In this document: positions 9,090 through 17,932 of the stretch, piece after piece
Layout of the letters: each line of letters opens with the position of its first letter
How positions within the stretch are numbered: position 1 is the stretch's first letter
Source: Nocardia sp.
Lineage (GTDB): Bacteria; Actinomycetota; Actinomycetes; Mycobacteriales; Mycobacteriaceae
DNA length: 64,000 nt
Direction of reading: 5' to 3'
Assembly: GCF_025465275.1 (NCBI RefSeq)
Contig: NZ_JAODNK010000063.1
Location: forward strand, 1-64,000
Translations under genes and position numbers: made by a program
The notes under the pieces: model-generated
Database searches by the model: none
Seen by the model: the letters and a program-made list of their open reading frames with translations, nothing else
Told to the model about the DNA's origin: nothing

Positions 9090-9635
9090 CTACGGGTACA
9101 CGGGCGGCGAACCGGGATAGCCACCACCTCGCGGATCGTTTTGCACCACATCGAAGACCTGGTGGTAGAGCAGCGCGTGCACCTGCTGCACATGCGGAAT
9201 ATCGTCGTACTCCAACGGATCCTCCGACGCCGACCCGATGATCAGCGTGCCCGTCCCCAGCATTCGATCGAACAACCGGTGCCGGAACTGCACATTCGAG
9301 ATGCGGTTCATCGGAATGTCGATACCGGTGTGCGTGAGTACACCCTGCCGGATCAGGACACGCCGATCGGTAATGATGAAGTGCGTCGACTTCCAGCGCA
9401 GCAGCGGGGTGACGCTGCGCCACAACACGATCGCCAGCCACACCACCAGAATGGCGATCAGCAGACCCGACCGCAGTGTGCCGTCGGTATTGCGCGAAGC
9501 AACACCCGCACCGAACCCGGCCAATGCGGTGATAAGGATGAAAGTTACAGCGGGCCAGAACAACATCTTCCAATGCGGATGGCGATGCAGCACCAAGTGC
9601 TCCTCCGGCGCCAGTGCCTCCTCCGGATAACCCAT
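9090..9635 (-). CDS. PH-domain membrane protein
   Basis: 181 residues from ATG 9635. A short N-terminus (PEEALAPEEHLVLHRHPHWKML) is followed by two transmembrane helices (about residues 25-45 and 55-75). Then comes a bacterial PH (bPH2/YdbT-like) domain: STHFIITDRRVLIRQGVLTHTGIDIPMNRISNVQFRHRLFDRMLGTGTLIIGSAS. The tail is Pro/Gly rich. The domain is widespread in actinobacterial membranes but has no settled biochemical role. It occupies the Rv3278c position next to birA in mycobacteria (from memory). The adjacent two-component genes downstream suggest shared transcription. Confidence 0.8.
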   Translation of the reverse strand: MGYPEEALAPEEHLVLHRHPHWKMLFWPAVTFILITALAGFGAGVASRNTDGTLRSGLLIAILVVWLAIVLWRSVTPLLRWKSTHFIITDRRVLIRQGVLTHTGIDIPMNRISNVQFRHRLFDRMLGTGTLIIGSASEDPLEYDDIPHVQQVHALLYHQVFDVVQNDPRGGGYPGSPPVYP

Positions 9636-9820
9636 ACGAGCACCGTACCGCGCGGAGATGTCAGAATGCCTCACGCCGAGCAGCGCTCTGGCGCACAATC
9701 GTGCGGCATCCGCGTAGCATCGGCGACCACAGAACTGCCTTTCGTCGAGCTGTCCCGCGCAACACCATTCCGGCCCCGCCGTATCTTTTCGATCCCCGGC
9801 GCATGACTCAGGAGGCGTGT

Positions 9821-10774
9821 GTGACCCGATCGTTGACCCAGCTGCAGATCCTGCAAGAACTCGAACCCGTGGCCGAAGAGAATTTGAACCGCCACCTGTC
9901 CATTGCGAAGGACTGGTACCCGCACGACTACGTGCCGTGGGACCAGGGCCGCAATTTCGCCGCCATGGGCGGCGAGGACTGGGATCCGTCCCAGTCCACG
10001 CTCACCGAGGTCGCCAAGATCGCCATGGTGACGAACCTGCTCACCGAGGACAATCTGCCCTCGTACCACCGGGAGATCGCCGAGAACTTCTCCCAGGACG
10101 GCGCCTGGGGCACCTGGGTCGGCCGCTGGACCGCCGAGGAGAACCGGCACGGCATCGTCATTCGCGACTACCTCGTGGTGACCCGTGGCGTCGATCCGGT
10201 GGCGCTCGAAGAGGCGCGCATGATCCACATGACCAATGGCGCCCAGTCCCCCGACGATTGGGGCGGCTTCCTGGAGAACGTGGCGTACGTGACCTTCCAG
10301 GAGCTCGCCACCCGTGTCTCGCACCGCAATACCGGCCGGGTCTGCGACGACCCGCTGGCCGACCGCATGCTGCAGCGCATCGCCACCGACGAGAACCTGC
10401 ACATGATCTTCTACCGCACCCTCTGCGGCGCGGGCCTGGACCTGGTGCCCGATCAGGCCATGGCGGCGATCACCAAGGTGCTCACCAACTTCGTCATGCC
10501 CGGGTACGGCATGCCGAACTTCCGGCGAAATGGCGCCATGATGGCCAAGCACGGCATCTACGACCTGCGCCAGCACCTCGAAGAGGTGATCAAGCCGGTG
10601 CTCAAGAACTGGAATATCTTCGAGCGCAACGACTTCACCGCCCAGGGCGAAGCCGATCGCGACACCCTCGCCGCCTATGTCGAGAAGCTCGAAGGCGATG
10701 TCGTGAAGTTCGAGGAGCAGCGCGACCGGCTGCTCGCCCGCGAGGCCGCGCGCGCGGAGTTGCTGAGCGTCTAG
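9821..10774 (+). CDS. Acyl-ACP desaturase, DesA type
   Basis: 317 residues, ferritin-like diiron enzyme that puts a double bond into acyl chains carried on ACP. In mycobacteria DesA1/DesA2 act on mycolic-acid precursors. Diiron ligand motifs are intact: TAEENRHG (E107/H110), FQELATRVSHRN, and ATDENLHM (E191/H194). DNLPSYHREIAENFSQDGAWG matches DesA1 strongly. The start is GTG 9821, five bases after GGAGG at 9811-9815. A frame-continuous ATG at 9803 is upstream of that site and less likely. The gene points away from the PH-domain gene and ends in a terminator shared with birA. Confidence 0.92.
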   Translation: MTRSLTQLQILQELEPVAEENLNRHLSIAKDWYPHDYVPWDQGRNFAAMGGEDWDPSQSTLTEVAKIAMVTNLLTEDNLPSYHREIAENFSQDGAWGTWVGRWTAEENRHGIVIRDYLVVTRGVDPVALEEARMIHMTNGAQSPDDWGGFLENVAYVTFQELATRVSHRNTGRVCDDPLADRMLQRIATDENLHMIFYRTLCGAGLDLVPDQAMAAITKVLTNFVMPGYGMPNFRRNGAMMAKHGIYDLRQHLEEVIKPVLKNWNIFERNDFTAQGEADRDTLAAYVEKLEGDVVKFEEQRDRLLAREAARAELLSV

Positions 10775-10790
10775 CACCTATTCGAACAGT

Positions 10791-10814
10791 CCCCGTCATC
10801 TCGCGATGACGGGG
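10791..10814. terminator. Hairpin between convergent desA and birA
   Basis: CCCCGTCATC and GATGACGGGG form a perfect 10-bp stem around the loop TCGC. It lies 16 bp after the desaturase stop and 11 bp after the birA stop on the other strand, so it can end both transcripts. Confidence 0.8.
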
Positions 10815-10825
10815 GTGCACCGCTG

Positions 10826-11626
10826 TCAGTACTCGGCGCGCAGGTGGGTGACATCGCCGGCGGCGACGGCGCGGTCGCCGATCAGCAGGCGGCCGTGTTC
10901 GTCTACGCCGGTGGCGATTCCGGTGAGCACCTCACCGCCGGGGAGTTCGGCGCGGACCTGTGCGCCGATGGTGGAGCAGCGGTCGCGGTAGTCCGCCGAC
11001 AGGTCGCCGATATCCCAGCCCGTGGCTTCCCAGGTGGTGAAGCGGCGGGCGAACTCGCGCAGGATGGCCGCCGCCAGCGCGGTGCGATCCGGTTCCAGAT
11101 CGCCGGACAGCACCAGCGAAGTGGCATGCGGGACAGGCAGTTCCGCCTCGGTCAGGCTCACGTTCAGGCCGACGCCGACCACCACCGCGGGATCACTGCC
11201 CGCAGCGGCGATCTCGGCGAGAATGCCCGCCAGCTTGCGCCCATCGACCAGAATGTCATTGGGCCACTTCAGAATTGCCTTCACCCCGGTCGCCGCGCGC
11301 ACCGCGTCGACCACCGCCACTCCGGTCAGTAGGGGCAGCCAGCCCAGCACCGCCGGATCGATACCGCGCGCCCGCACCAGCAGCGACATGGCGATCTGCG
11401 CGCGCGGCGGGCTCACCCAGGTCCGCTCGTGCCGGCCGCGGCCCCGCTCCTGCGCCTCGGCGATCAGCACCAGGTGATCGTTGTGCGAATCGGCCGCACG
11501 GGCAACCAGATCCGCATTCGTCGAACCGGTCGACTCCACCACGTCGATCTCGGTGAAGAACGCCCGCTCCGGCGACTCGGCGAGAGTGCTGCGCAACCGG
11601 GCGATATCCAAGGCTGGCCTGTTCAT
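10826..11626 (-). CDS. birA: Biotin-[acetyl-CoA carboxylase] ligase
   Basis: 266 residues. The enzyme makes biotinyl-AMP and attaches biotin to the carrier lysine of acyl-CoA carboxylases. Motifs: ESTGSTNADL, the biotin/ATP loop ERGRGRHERTW (residues 60-70), KWPNDILVDGRKLAG with the catalytic Lys near 131, and GVGLNV. There is no N-terminal helix-turn-helix, so it is a monofunctional ligase and not a repressor. Its partner substrate AccA3 lies 1.4 kb upstream on the same strand. Confidence 0.95.
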   Translation of the reverse strand: MNRPALDIARLRSTLAESPERAFFTEIDVVESTGSTNADLVARAADSHNDHLVLIAEAQERGRGRHERTWVSPPRAQIAMSLLVRARGIDPAVLGWLPLLTGVAVVDAVRAATGVKAILKWPNDILVDGRKLAGILAEIAAAGSDPAVVVGVGLNVSLTEAELPVPHATSLVLSGDLEPDRTALAAAILREFARRFTTWEATGWDIGDLSADYRDRCSTIGAQVRAELPGGEVLTGIATGVDEHGRLLIGDRAVAAGDVTHLRAEY

Positions 11627-11986
11627 GCCCGCAGGCTACTCCACGGGAAGCACCGGACATATCGCCACCGAAGTCCGCCGCGGCGCGCCCGCTGTTACCG
11701 GCGGACGCGCCGTCCCCGCCATTCGGACGCTCGCCCTGATCGCTGTCGGTCCCCGTGTAATGGCCCGGATCGGTGATCGTCGGCTGCGGCTCGGTGACCT
11801 TCCAACTCGTGACCGCCGATACCGCAGCTCTCTCTGCCTGGTGACTACCCCAGTTCCACATGACCGTCTCCCCTGTCGCCGGTTTCGGATGCGACTCCAG
11901 GGTCCCTTGCAATGTGGTTGGGCACCAGCGATTTTTGCCATGGAACAACCGATGGCAAGGCGATGAGCTGGGCTTTCAGTAGTGAA
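11627..11986. other. 360-bp stretch without a supported gene
   Basis: Upstream of birA. On the minus strand a frame opens at ATG 11867 after GGGGAG (MWNWGSHQAERAAVSAVTSW...) with GC-rich third positions. It then runs about 370 bp into birA in another frame, to 11256, and resembles no family known to me. I leave it unannotated. No hairpin or repeat stands out. Confidence 0.5.
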
Positions 11987-12334
11987 TCAGACGGTCGCGC
12001 GCGGCTGCAATCCGAGGAATCCGGACGTGAAGCGGTGCACCGCGAGCAAGCCGTCGTCGAGCGCCTCCTGATACCCGGCCCGCACCCAGCCGGACACCTC
12101 GGCGGTGCCGTCGCCGCCGGGCGTCACGCCGATCTCGGCGACCATCTCGGCGGTTGTCGGTACGCACACCGCCCACGAGAAGTGCGTCTCGTCGGCCCAT
12201 TCCGCGGTCCGCCGCGCCACGTACTCCGGATCGGTGATGCCACCGTCCGCCAGCGCGGGCCGATCATCGATCCGCTCATCCGCGCGCAGGGCCCGCAGAT
12301 ACCAATTGCCCGCGTTGATCTCCATGGGTTCCAT
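11987..12334 (-). CDS. Truncated GNAT-like acetyltransferase
   Basis: 115 residues. The sequence resembles the first two thirds of a RimJ/RimL-type N-acetyltransferase: WYLRALRADERIDDRPALAD at the start, HFSWAVCVPTTAEMVAEIGVTPGGDGTAEVSGWV as the central strands, then GYQEALDDGLLAVHRFTSGFLGL where the acetyl-CoA helix would begin. It stops there, lacking the last part of the fold, so activity is doubtful. The start ATG 12334 shares one base with the stop of the DUF1707 gene (TGATG), so the two are coupled. ATG 12325 is an alternative. Confidence 0.5.
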   Translation of the reverse strand: MEPMEINAGNWYLRALRADERIDDRPALADGGITDPEYVARRTAEWADETHFSWAVCVPTTAEMVAEIGVTPGGDGTAEVSGWVRAGYQEALDDGLLAVHRFTSGFLGLQPRATV

Positions 12335-12759
12335 CAGCGCCCACGCCTGCGATCCCGGCGATCATCCCGCCGTAATTCCCGCTGCAGACTCTTCCGCTCC
12401 CGACTGCTCTCACCGAACAGCAGCGCACCGGCGAGCGGGATCAGCAGGAACACCCACCACTGACTGGTGATGAAGAAAAGGATCACCGCCACGATCGGGA
12501 CCACCGGCATGATGCGCTCCGGCCAGTTCGTCCCGAACCGGGACTCACGCTTCGCGGGCACAGCGCTATCGCTCACCACCGCAGGCAGATCCGTGAACAC
12601 CGTCTCCAGATCCCCGCGCGTCATCGCCGCCGCGACAATCCCACTGCGCTCATCGAATTCGGCCACGCTGAGCCGGCCCGCCGCGAAGTTGTCCGATAGC
12701 CGCTTCATGGCCTCCTCCCGCTCCGCGGTGCCGATGCGAATGTCCGGTGGTTCAGCCAT
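12334..12759 (-). CDS. DUF1707 domain membrane protein
   Basis: 141 residues. The N-terminal DUF1707 (SHOCT-like) domain is IRIGTAEREEAMKRLSDNFAAGRLSVAEFDERSGIVAAAMTRGDLETVFTDLP. Two close hydrophobic segments follow (about residues 85-98 and 100-115), then a basic tail (RRDDRRDRRRGR). The domain is common in actinobacterial membrane proteins and of unknown role. It is the first gene of a two-gene unit with the GNAT-like frame. Confidence 0.8.
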   Translation of the reverse strand: MAEPPDIRIGTAEREEAMKRLSDNFAAGRLSVAEFDERSGIVAAAMTRGDLETVFTDLPAVVSDSAVPAKRESRFGTNWPERIMPVVPIVAVILFFITSQWWVFLLIPLAGALLFGESSRERKSLQRELRRDDRRDRRRGR

Positions 12760-12933
12760 ATGTCGACCTTATCGCGCCCGGTCGAGCCCCGCGTCCGCCG
12801 CAAGGCGTAATCGCCCCTCGCTGCGAGGGGTAGCGGGTTCGCGGGGGCGCCGCCTCCGAACCCCCGGAGAGAGAACTCGGGGACAAGCCCCCTAACCCCC
12901 TCGGTGAAAGCAGCCTGACGCACCCTGGAATGC

Positions 12934-12965
12934 GTTTGGGCCGCTCACAAGTGAGCGGCCCAAAC
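12934..12965 (-). terminator. Terminator of accA3
   Basis: GTTTGGGCCGCTCAC and GTGAGCGGCCCAAAC form a perfect 15-bp stem around AA. It lies 38 bp past the accA3 stop on the minus strand. Confidence 0.85.
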
Positions 12966-13003
12966 GGGAAAGATGTTGCCGGACGGTCAGATCCGGCGGG
13001 AGA

Positions 13004-14803
13004 TCACTTGATCTCGGCCAGGACGGTGCCCTGGGTGATGGCGGCGCCCGCCTCCACCGACAGACCGGTGATGACGCCGGCCTTGTGTGCGGTGACGGGG
13101 TTTTCCATCTTCATGGCCTCGAGCACGACGACCAGGTCGCCGATCTCGACGGTCTGGCCCTCTTCGACGGCGACCTTGACGACGGTGCCCTGCATGGGCG
13201 CGGTCACCGAGTCGCCGGACGCACCGGCGCCGGCCGCGCCACCACGCTTGCGCGGCTTCGGCTTCTTGCGGATGACACCCGCACCATTACCGGCGGGGGC
13301 AGCAGCGGCGCCGACCGAGAACTGGCCGGGCAGGGAGACCTCGAGGCGACGGCCGCCGACCTCGACGACCACCTTCTGGCGGGGGCCCTCTTCGTCCTCA
13401 TCGATCGCGACGCCACCGGTGTACGGCTCGATGGTGTTGTCCCAGTCGTTCTCGATCCACTTGGTGTAGACGTCGAACTTGGTGCCGTCGCCGATGAACG
13501 CGGGGTTCTCGACAATGTGGCGATGGAACGGGAGAACCGTTGCCAGGCCCTCGATCTGGTACTCGGCCAGAGCGCGAGCGGCACGCTGCAGCGCCTGCTC
13601 CCGGTTCTCGCCGGTGACGATCAGCTTGGCCAGCATGGAGTCGAACTGGCCGCCGATGACACTGCCCTCGACCACACCGGAATCGACGCGCACACCGGGG
13701 CCCGCGGGCTCCTTGTAGACGACGACCGGGCCGGGGGCGGGCATGAAGCCGCGGCCCGCGTCCTCACCATTGATGCGGAACTCGAACGAGTGCCCGCGCG
13801 GAGTCGGGTCTTCCTTGATCGAGAGCTCGTGGCCCTCGGCGATGCGGAACTGCTGGCGCACAAGATCAATGCCGGCCGTTTCCTCCGTCACCGGGTGCTC
13901 GACCTGCAGGCGGGTGTTCACCTCGAGGAAGGACACCGTCTCGCCCTGCACCAGGTACTCCACCGTGCCGGCGCCGTAGTACTCGGCCTCCTTGCAGATG
14001 GCCTTGGCGGAGGCGTGGATCTTGCCGCGCACCTCGTCGGAGAGGAACGGCGCGGGGGCCTCCTCGACCAACTTCTGGAAGCGGCGCTGCAGCGAGCAGT
14101 CGCGGGTACCGACGACGATCACGTTGCCGTGCTTGTCGGCGAGCACCTGCGCCTCGACGTGGCGGGCCTTGTCCAGGTACTGCTCCACGAAGCATTCGCC
14201 GCGACCGAAGGCGGCAATGGCCTCACGGGTGGCGGACTCGAACAGCTCCGGGATCTCCTCGATGGTCTGCGCGACCTTCATACCGCGACCACCACCACCG
14301 AAGGCGGCCTTGATGGCCACCGGAACGCCGTACTCCTTGGCGAACGCGACCACCTCGTCGGCGTTCTTCACCGGATCCTTGGTGCCCGCGGCCATCGGAG
14401 CATTGGCACGCTGCGCGATGTGGCGCGCGGTGACCTTGTCACCCAGGTCGCGAATGGACTGCGGCGAGGGGCCGATCCAGATGAGACCGGCATCGATCAC
14501 GGCCTGCGCGAATTCGGCGTTCTCCGAAAGGAAGCCGTAGCCCGGGTGGATCGCGTCGGCGCCGGACTTCGAGGCGGCCTCGAGAATCTTGGCGAACACC
14601 AGGTACGACTCGGCGGAAGTCTGGCCACCGAGCGCGAACGCCTCGTCGGCAAGCTTCACGAACGGCGCATCGGCATCCGGCTCCGCGTACACCGCGACGC
14701 TGCCGATACCGGCGTCCTTGGCAGCCCGGATCACGCGCACGGCGATCTCGCCTCGGTTGGCTACGAGGACCTTGGTGATCTGCGCGTTGGCATGGTTGGG
14801 CAC
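13004..14803 (-). CDS. accA3: Acyl-CoA carboxylase alpha subunit (biotin carboxylase-biotin carrier)
   Basis: 599 residues. Biotin carboxylase at the N-terminus ([25 protein letters not shown] loop [40 protein letters not shown]). After a Pro/Lys/Gly-rich linker ([10 protein letters not shown]) comes the biotin carrier domain with [11 protein letters not shown], biotinyl-Lys565. It carboxylates biotin with ATP and bicarbonate and feeds carboxyltransferases such as AccD5 for propionyl/acetyl-CoA and mycolate precursors. BirA downstream is its likely modifier. The palindrome at 14881 lies in its upstream region. Confidence 0.96.
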   Translation of the reverse strand: MPNHANAQITKVLVANRGEIAVRVIRAAKDAGIGSVAVYAEPDADAPFVKLADEAFALGGQTSAESYLVFAKILEAASKSGADAIHPGYGFLSENAEFAQAVIDAGLIWIGPSPQSIRDLGDKVTARHIAQRANAPMAAGTKDPVKNADEVVAFAKEYGVPVAIKAAFGGGGRGMKVAQTIEEIPELFESATREAIAAFGRGECFVEQYLDKARHVEAQVLADKHGNVIVVGTRDCSLQRRFQKLVEEAPAPFLSDEVRGKIHASAKAICKEAEYYGAGTVEYLVQGETVSFLEVNTRLQVEHPVTEETAGIDLVRQQFRIAEGHELSIKEDPTPRGHSFEFRINGEDAGRGFMPAPGPVVVYKEPAGPGVRVDSGVVEGSVIGGQFDSMLAKLIVTGENREQALQRAARALAEYQIEGLATVLPFHRHIVENPAFIGDGTKFDVYTKWIENDWDNTIEPYTGGVAIDEDEEGPRQKVVVEVGGRRLEVSLPGQFSVGAAAAPAGNGAGVIRKKPKPRKRGGAAGAGASGDSVTAPMQGTVVKVAVEEGQTVEIGDLVVVLEAMKMENPVTAHKAGVITGLSVEAGAAITQGTVLAEIK

Positions 14804-14880
14804 TGAGCCTCCTGTGCTCTGAAAACTTCGTCTTGGGCGAGTGTAGGCAGTGTGCCAACAACCGCCGAACCGGGATAGGG

Positions 14881-14894
14881 CTACCCATGGGTAG
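14881..14894. promoter_or_regulatory. Palindrome CTACCCATGGGTAG upstream of accA3
   Basis: A perfect 14-bp palindrome 78 bp upstream of the accA3 start and just after the sseA stop. Related CTAC...GTAG palindromes lie upstream of accD5 (19621-19671), hinting at one regulator for both carboxylase subunits. No binding protein is known from the sequence. Confidence 0.45.
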
Positions 14895-14902
14895 GCCCGA
14901 AA

Positions 14903-15778
14903 TTACTGGCCGGGGTCTTCTCCGACGAGTATGGGTGCGCCGACGGCGTTTGCCCACTCGGTCCAGGAACCGTCGTAGTTACGGACGCCCTGCACACCGA
15001 CGAGGTAGGTCAGGACGAACCAGGTGAGCGCTGCCCACCGGCCGATGCGGGAGTACACCAGCGGTGGAATCCCCTCGGACACCCCACCGTAAATCACATC
15101 CAGCTCGGCGCGGGGGCGGAATCGAGAATCCGCACCGACCGAGGCGCTCCACGGGATGCTGACGGCCGTCGGAATATGGCCGGCGCGCAGGGCCTGCTCC
15201 TCCGGGCGGTCCAGCACCACCAGTTCGCCGGTGTACTCGCCGAACTCGCGGGCGTCGATCAGCGGGCCGCCCAGATGGGCCACCACGTCCGCGCGGAACG
15301 CGCGCGCGGTCTTGTCGTCACGCTCCACCACCGGGTACTCGCCGTGGACCGGATACGGCACCTCGAAGGTGGTGTCGCGGGCCTCGGAGATCCAGGCATC
15401 CCGGCCACCGTCCAGCAGGCGCACATCCTCGTGTCCGAAGAGGTCGAACACCCACAGGGCGGCGGCCGCGGTGCCATTGGCCCGATCGCCGTAGATAACC
15501 ACGGTGTCGTCGCGTCCGATACCTTTGGCGCGCATGAGCGCGGCGAAGGTTTCACCGTCGACGACATCGCGTTTCCGGGGATCCATCAACTCGGTTCGCC
15601 AATCGATCTTGATGGCGCCCGGGACATGCCCGATGTCGTATAGCAATATGTCTTCGTTGGACTCGATGATCTTGAGTCCCGGCGCGCCGATGTTTGCCGA
15701 CAGCCATTCTGTGGTTACTAGTCGGTGAGGATGTGCGAAGGAACCGAACGAGGGATGCGGATCCGGGGCAACGGGCAC
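14903..15778 (-). CDS. sseA: SseA-like rhodanese lacking the catalytic cysteine
   Basis: 291 residues, two rhodanese domains, aligned end to end with mycobacterial SseA ([63 protein letters not shown]). Rhodaneses carry sulfur as a persulfide on a cysteine in the C-terminal loop, usually CRIGERS. Here it reads SRIGRWA: codon 15050-15052 is TCC (Ser243) and the following ER-SSH is altered too, so sulfur transfer by the usual route is not possible. Frame and flanks are intact. The start is GTG 15778, behind GAAGGA; a longer frame from 15832 has no ribosome site. It keeps the syntenic place beside accA3 and Maf. Confidence 0.85.
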   Translation of the reverse strand: MPVAPDPHPSFGSFAHPHRLVTTEWLSANIGAPGLKIIESNEDILLYDIGHVPGAIKIDWRTELMDPRKRDVVDGETFAALMRAKGIGRDDTVVIYGDRANGTAAAALWVFDLFGHEDVRLLDGGRDAWISEARDTTFEVPYPVHGEYPVVERDDKTARAFRADVVAHLGGPLIDAREFGEYTGELVVLDRPEEQALRAGHIPTAVSIPWSASVGADSRFRPRAELDVIYGGVSEGIPPLVYSRIGRWAALTWFVLTYLVGVQGVRNYDGSWTEWANAVGAPILVGEDPGQ

Positions 15779-15943
15779 AGTGTGGTCCTTCACGCGTGGT
15801 GGGTTGGGTGTTGGCGGTTCGAATCTCAGCACCGATCGTAGGCAAGTAGCGGCAACGAAACTCGTTTCAGATCACGAATCGGGTGATTGAGCGAATTAAG
15901 CGCAGCTTCATCCGATAAAGTCTCCCGAGAGGAGGGGTGAGCT

Positions 15944-16714
15944 ATGTCCGATTCTTGGCCGCGACGACGACTGCTCGCGATCCTACGTGGCGCAAGCGAG
16001 CCTCTCGATGCGCAGGAACTGGCCCGTGTCACCGGTCAGCATGTGACTACGGTGCGTTTCCATTTGGATGTCCTCACCCGGGAATCGCTGGTACGGCAAT
16101 TTCAGCAACCCCCACGGGGTCGCGGCCGCCCGCGCATCGGCTATACCGCCGTGCAGCGATCCGTCGGTTATCAGGAATTGGCACAGGTACTCGCTGACCA
16201 GCTCGGTAGTGATCCGCGCCGCCGCTCCGACGCCGCCATTTCGGCCGGACGCGTCTGGGGTTCGAAACTGGAATCGGTGGATCAGCCGATCGAGACTCTC
16301 GACGACGCCCGGGATCTCACCATTACCGTCGCCTCCGAACTCGGATTCGCACCCGAACGCGACCACGCCGGTGAAACCGATGAGCAATCCCTGATCCGGC
16401 TCACCGCCTGCCCGCTGCGCGAACTCGCGCGCACCCATTCCGAAGTGGTGTGCGGCGTCCATCTGGGACTCATGCGCGAAGTGCTGGACCACAACGGCGC
16501 CCGCGATACCGTTTCCGTCCGCCTGCATCCGTTCGTGGAGCCCGAATTGTGCGTGGCGCGACTGGAACTGCTCACGGCCCGGACAGCCGAGGGCGTGCCC
16601 GGCGTGAACAGCGATGCCGAAGAACCCCGGCTCGCGACCTCAACGAATCGCGTCGCTCCACAATTGCGTAGCCCCGACGCCCACCTCGGCAAGCAGTCGA
16701 CGAACCAGCGGTAG
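15944..16714 (+). CDS. SufR/ArsR-like winged-helix regulator
   Basis: 256 residues. An N-terminal winged helix (RRRLLAILRGASEPLDAQELARVTGQHVTTVRFHLDVLTRESLV, basic wing RGRGRPRIGYTA) is joined to a C-terminal sensor domain with CPLRELARTHSEVVCGVHLGLM and a third Cys in PELCVARL. This is the pattern of the COG2345 family, in which SufR holds an iron-sulfur cluster. Three cysteines here make a cluster possible but unproven. A GAGGAGGGG site precedes ATG 15944. The last 75 bp overlap the end of Maf on the other strand, and the tail (NRVAPQLRSPDAHLG...) is low in conservation. It is divergent from sseA, which it may control. Confidence 0.7.
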   Translation: MSDSWPRRRLLAILRGASEPLDAQELARVTGQHVTTVRFHLDVLTRESLVRQFQQPPRGRGRPRIGYTAVQRSVGYQELAQVLADQLGSDPRRRSDAAISAGRVWGSKLESVDQPIETLDDARDLTITVASELGFAPERDHAGETDEQSLIRLTACPLRELARTHSEVVCGVHLGLMREVLDHNGARDTVSVRLHPFVEPELCVARLELLTARTAEGVPGVNSDAEEPRLATSTNRVAPQLRSPDAHLGKQSTNQR

Positions 16715-17275
16715 ACCGATACCGATCACGCTGGAGGGATCACCCTCGATGCGATCGACGAACCAGGCGCCGCGGCCGTCCAGCGTGAAGGCGCCGGCCA
16801 CCTGCAGCGGTTCACCCGTGGCGATGTAGGCATCCAGCTCATCGGCGTCGGGTTTGGCGAAATGCACTGTGGTGGAGCTGCAATCGGCGGCCTCGGCGAC
16901 GATCTCACCGTCGCGCAAGCGCAGCACGCAGTGCCCGGTGAGCAGATCGGCACTGCGCCCGGCCATCTCGGACCAGCGTGCCCGCGCGACCTCGGCGGTC
17001 AGCGGTTTGCCCTGCAGCACACCGTCGACGAGCAGCATCGAGTCACAGCCCACCACAACGGAATCGGGGAATGCACCGGCCAGTGTGGGAGCGACATCGC
17101 GCGCCTTGGCGCGGGCCAGTTCGATCACGACCTGATCCGGTGCGGTGCCTGCGGGCAGCGCCGCGGCAACAGCGTCCTCGTCCACGTTCGATACCCGGAC
17201 CACCGGTTCGATACCCGCATTGCGGAGTACACCGAGCCGAGCGGGAGATTGGGACGCCAATACGAAAGTCGTCAC
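16640..17275 (-). CDS. Maf-family nucleoside triphosphate pyrophosphatase
   Basis: 211 residues. Maf proteins hydrolyse dTTP/UTP or modified NTPs to monophosphates and clean the nucleotide pool. Motifs: FVLASQSPARLGVLRNAG, VVVGCDSMLLVDG, GKPLTAEVARARW, TGHCVLRL and GEPLQVAGAFTLDGRGAWFVDRIEGDPSSVIGIGLPL. Start GTG 17275. ATG 17314 would add 13 residues but has no better ribosome site. It lies downstream of accE5 as in mycobacteria and overlaps the regulator gene tail-to-tail by 75 bp. Confidence 0.9.
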   Translation of the reverse strand: MTTFVLASQSPARLGVLRNAGIEPVVRVSNVDEDAVAAALPAGTAPDQVVIELARAKARDVAPTLAGAFPDSVVVGCDSMLLVDGVLQGKPLTAEVARARWSEMAGRSADLLTGHCVLRLRDGEIVAEAADCSSTTVHFAKPDADELDAYIATGEPLQVAGAFTLDGRGAWFVDRIEGDPSSVIGIGLPLVRRLLAEVGVGATQLWSDAIR

Positions 17276-17394
17276 AGGCGCTGTCTCATTTCGACGGGTC
17301 GGAGGCAAGGGCACTGCGAGAAGGTACTACAGGGGAACGCACGTCAGCGGCGGGGAGGCGGCGCGGCGCCCCCATGCCCTGACTACCCGCGGAG

Positions 17395-17715
17395 TCAGTC
17401 GCGCTGATGCGACAGTGCGGGAAATGCGTACGGCGAGAACGGCGACGAGCCGCGGTGCAGCAGTGTGGGGCGACCCCACATATCGGCGGGGCCGTTGTCG
17501 GCGGAACCACCGGGAGCGCTCGAGGCGGCGGCGAAAACAGCCACCAGGGCAGCCAGTTCGACGTCGCTCGGATTGCCCTTCACAACCTGGATGACCGGGC
17601 CGATATTCGACGGTTCAGTCTCGGCTACTGCCGTATCGACCGCTTCCGTCAATCCATCGACGGCCAGATCCAGTTCGGCGGCGCGCAGTACTTCTTCGTC
17701 AGCCATGGTCGTCAC
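17395..17715 (-). CDS. accE5: Acyl-CoA carboxylase epsilon subunit
   Basis: 106 residues from GTG 17715, which follows AGGAGG by nine bases. The internal ATG 17706 is a second choice. The C-terminal half has the epsilon signature: VIQVVKGNPSDVELAALVAVFAAAS, then WGRPTLLHRGSSPFSPYAFPAL. AccE binds AccD5 and strengthens the AccA3-AccD5 complex. The N-terminus (EEVLRAAELDLAVDGLTEAVDTAVAE) is acidic and probably flexible. It lies 217 bp downstream of accD5, a wider gap than usual. Confidence 0.9.
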   Translation of the reverse strand: MTTMADEEVLRAAELDLAVDGLTEAVDTAVAETEPSNIGPVIQVVKGNPSDVELAALVAVFAAASSAPGGSADNGPADMWGRPTLLHRGSSPFSPYAFPALSHQRD

Positions 17716-17818
17716 AGCGCCAGTCCTCCTGTCCAATTGCCGCGCGGGTAGCGCGGCTGTTCACGGAAAGTGGTTCAAGTCCGCAAACGGTAATAGTTTC
17801 GACCCTCTACGTCGAGGG

Positions 17819-17876
17819 CCGGTTCCTACCATCTTTACTCGGATGAGGCGTTCCTGCGCGGTACGGGGAACCGGCA
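17819..17876. other. Inverted repeat between accD5 and accE5
   Basis: GCCGGTTCC (17819-17827) pairs perfectly with GGAACCGGC (17868-17876) across 40 bp in the 217-bp gap. It could be an attenuating or processing hairpin that sets the ratio of AccD5 to AccE5. This is inference. Confidence 0.35.
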
Positions 17877-17932
17877 CGAAGCATGCCGGACCCTAGCCTC
17901 AGTGTGCGCCTCACACCGCGCTTATCGTCGAA

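Noticed and set aside
15816..15840. GGTTCGAATC resembling a tRNA T-arm
   Set aside because: It has no matching acceptor stem, anticodon arm or D-arm around it; it is in the leader of sseA.
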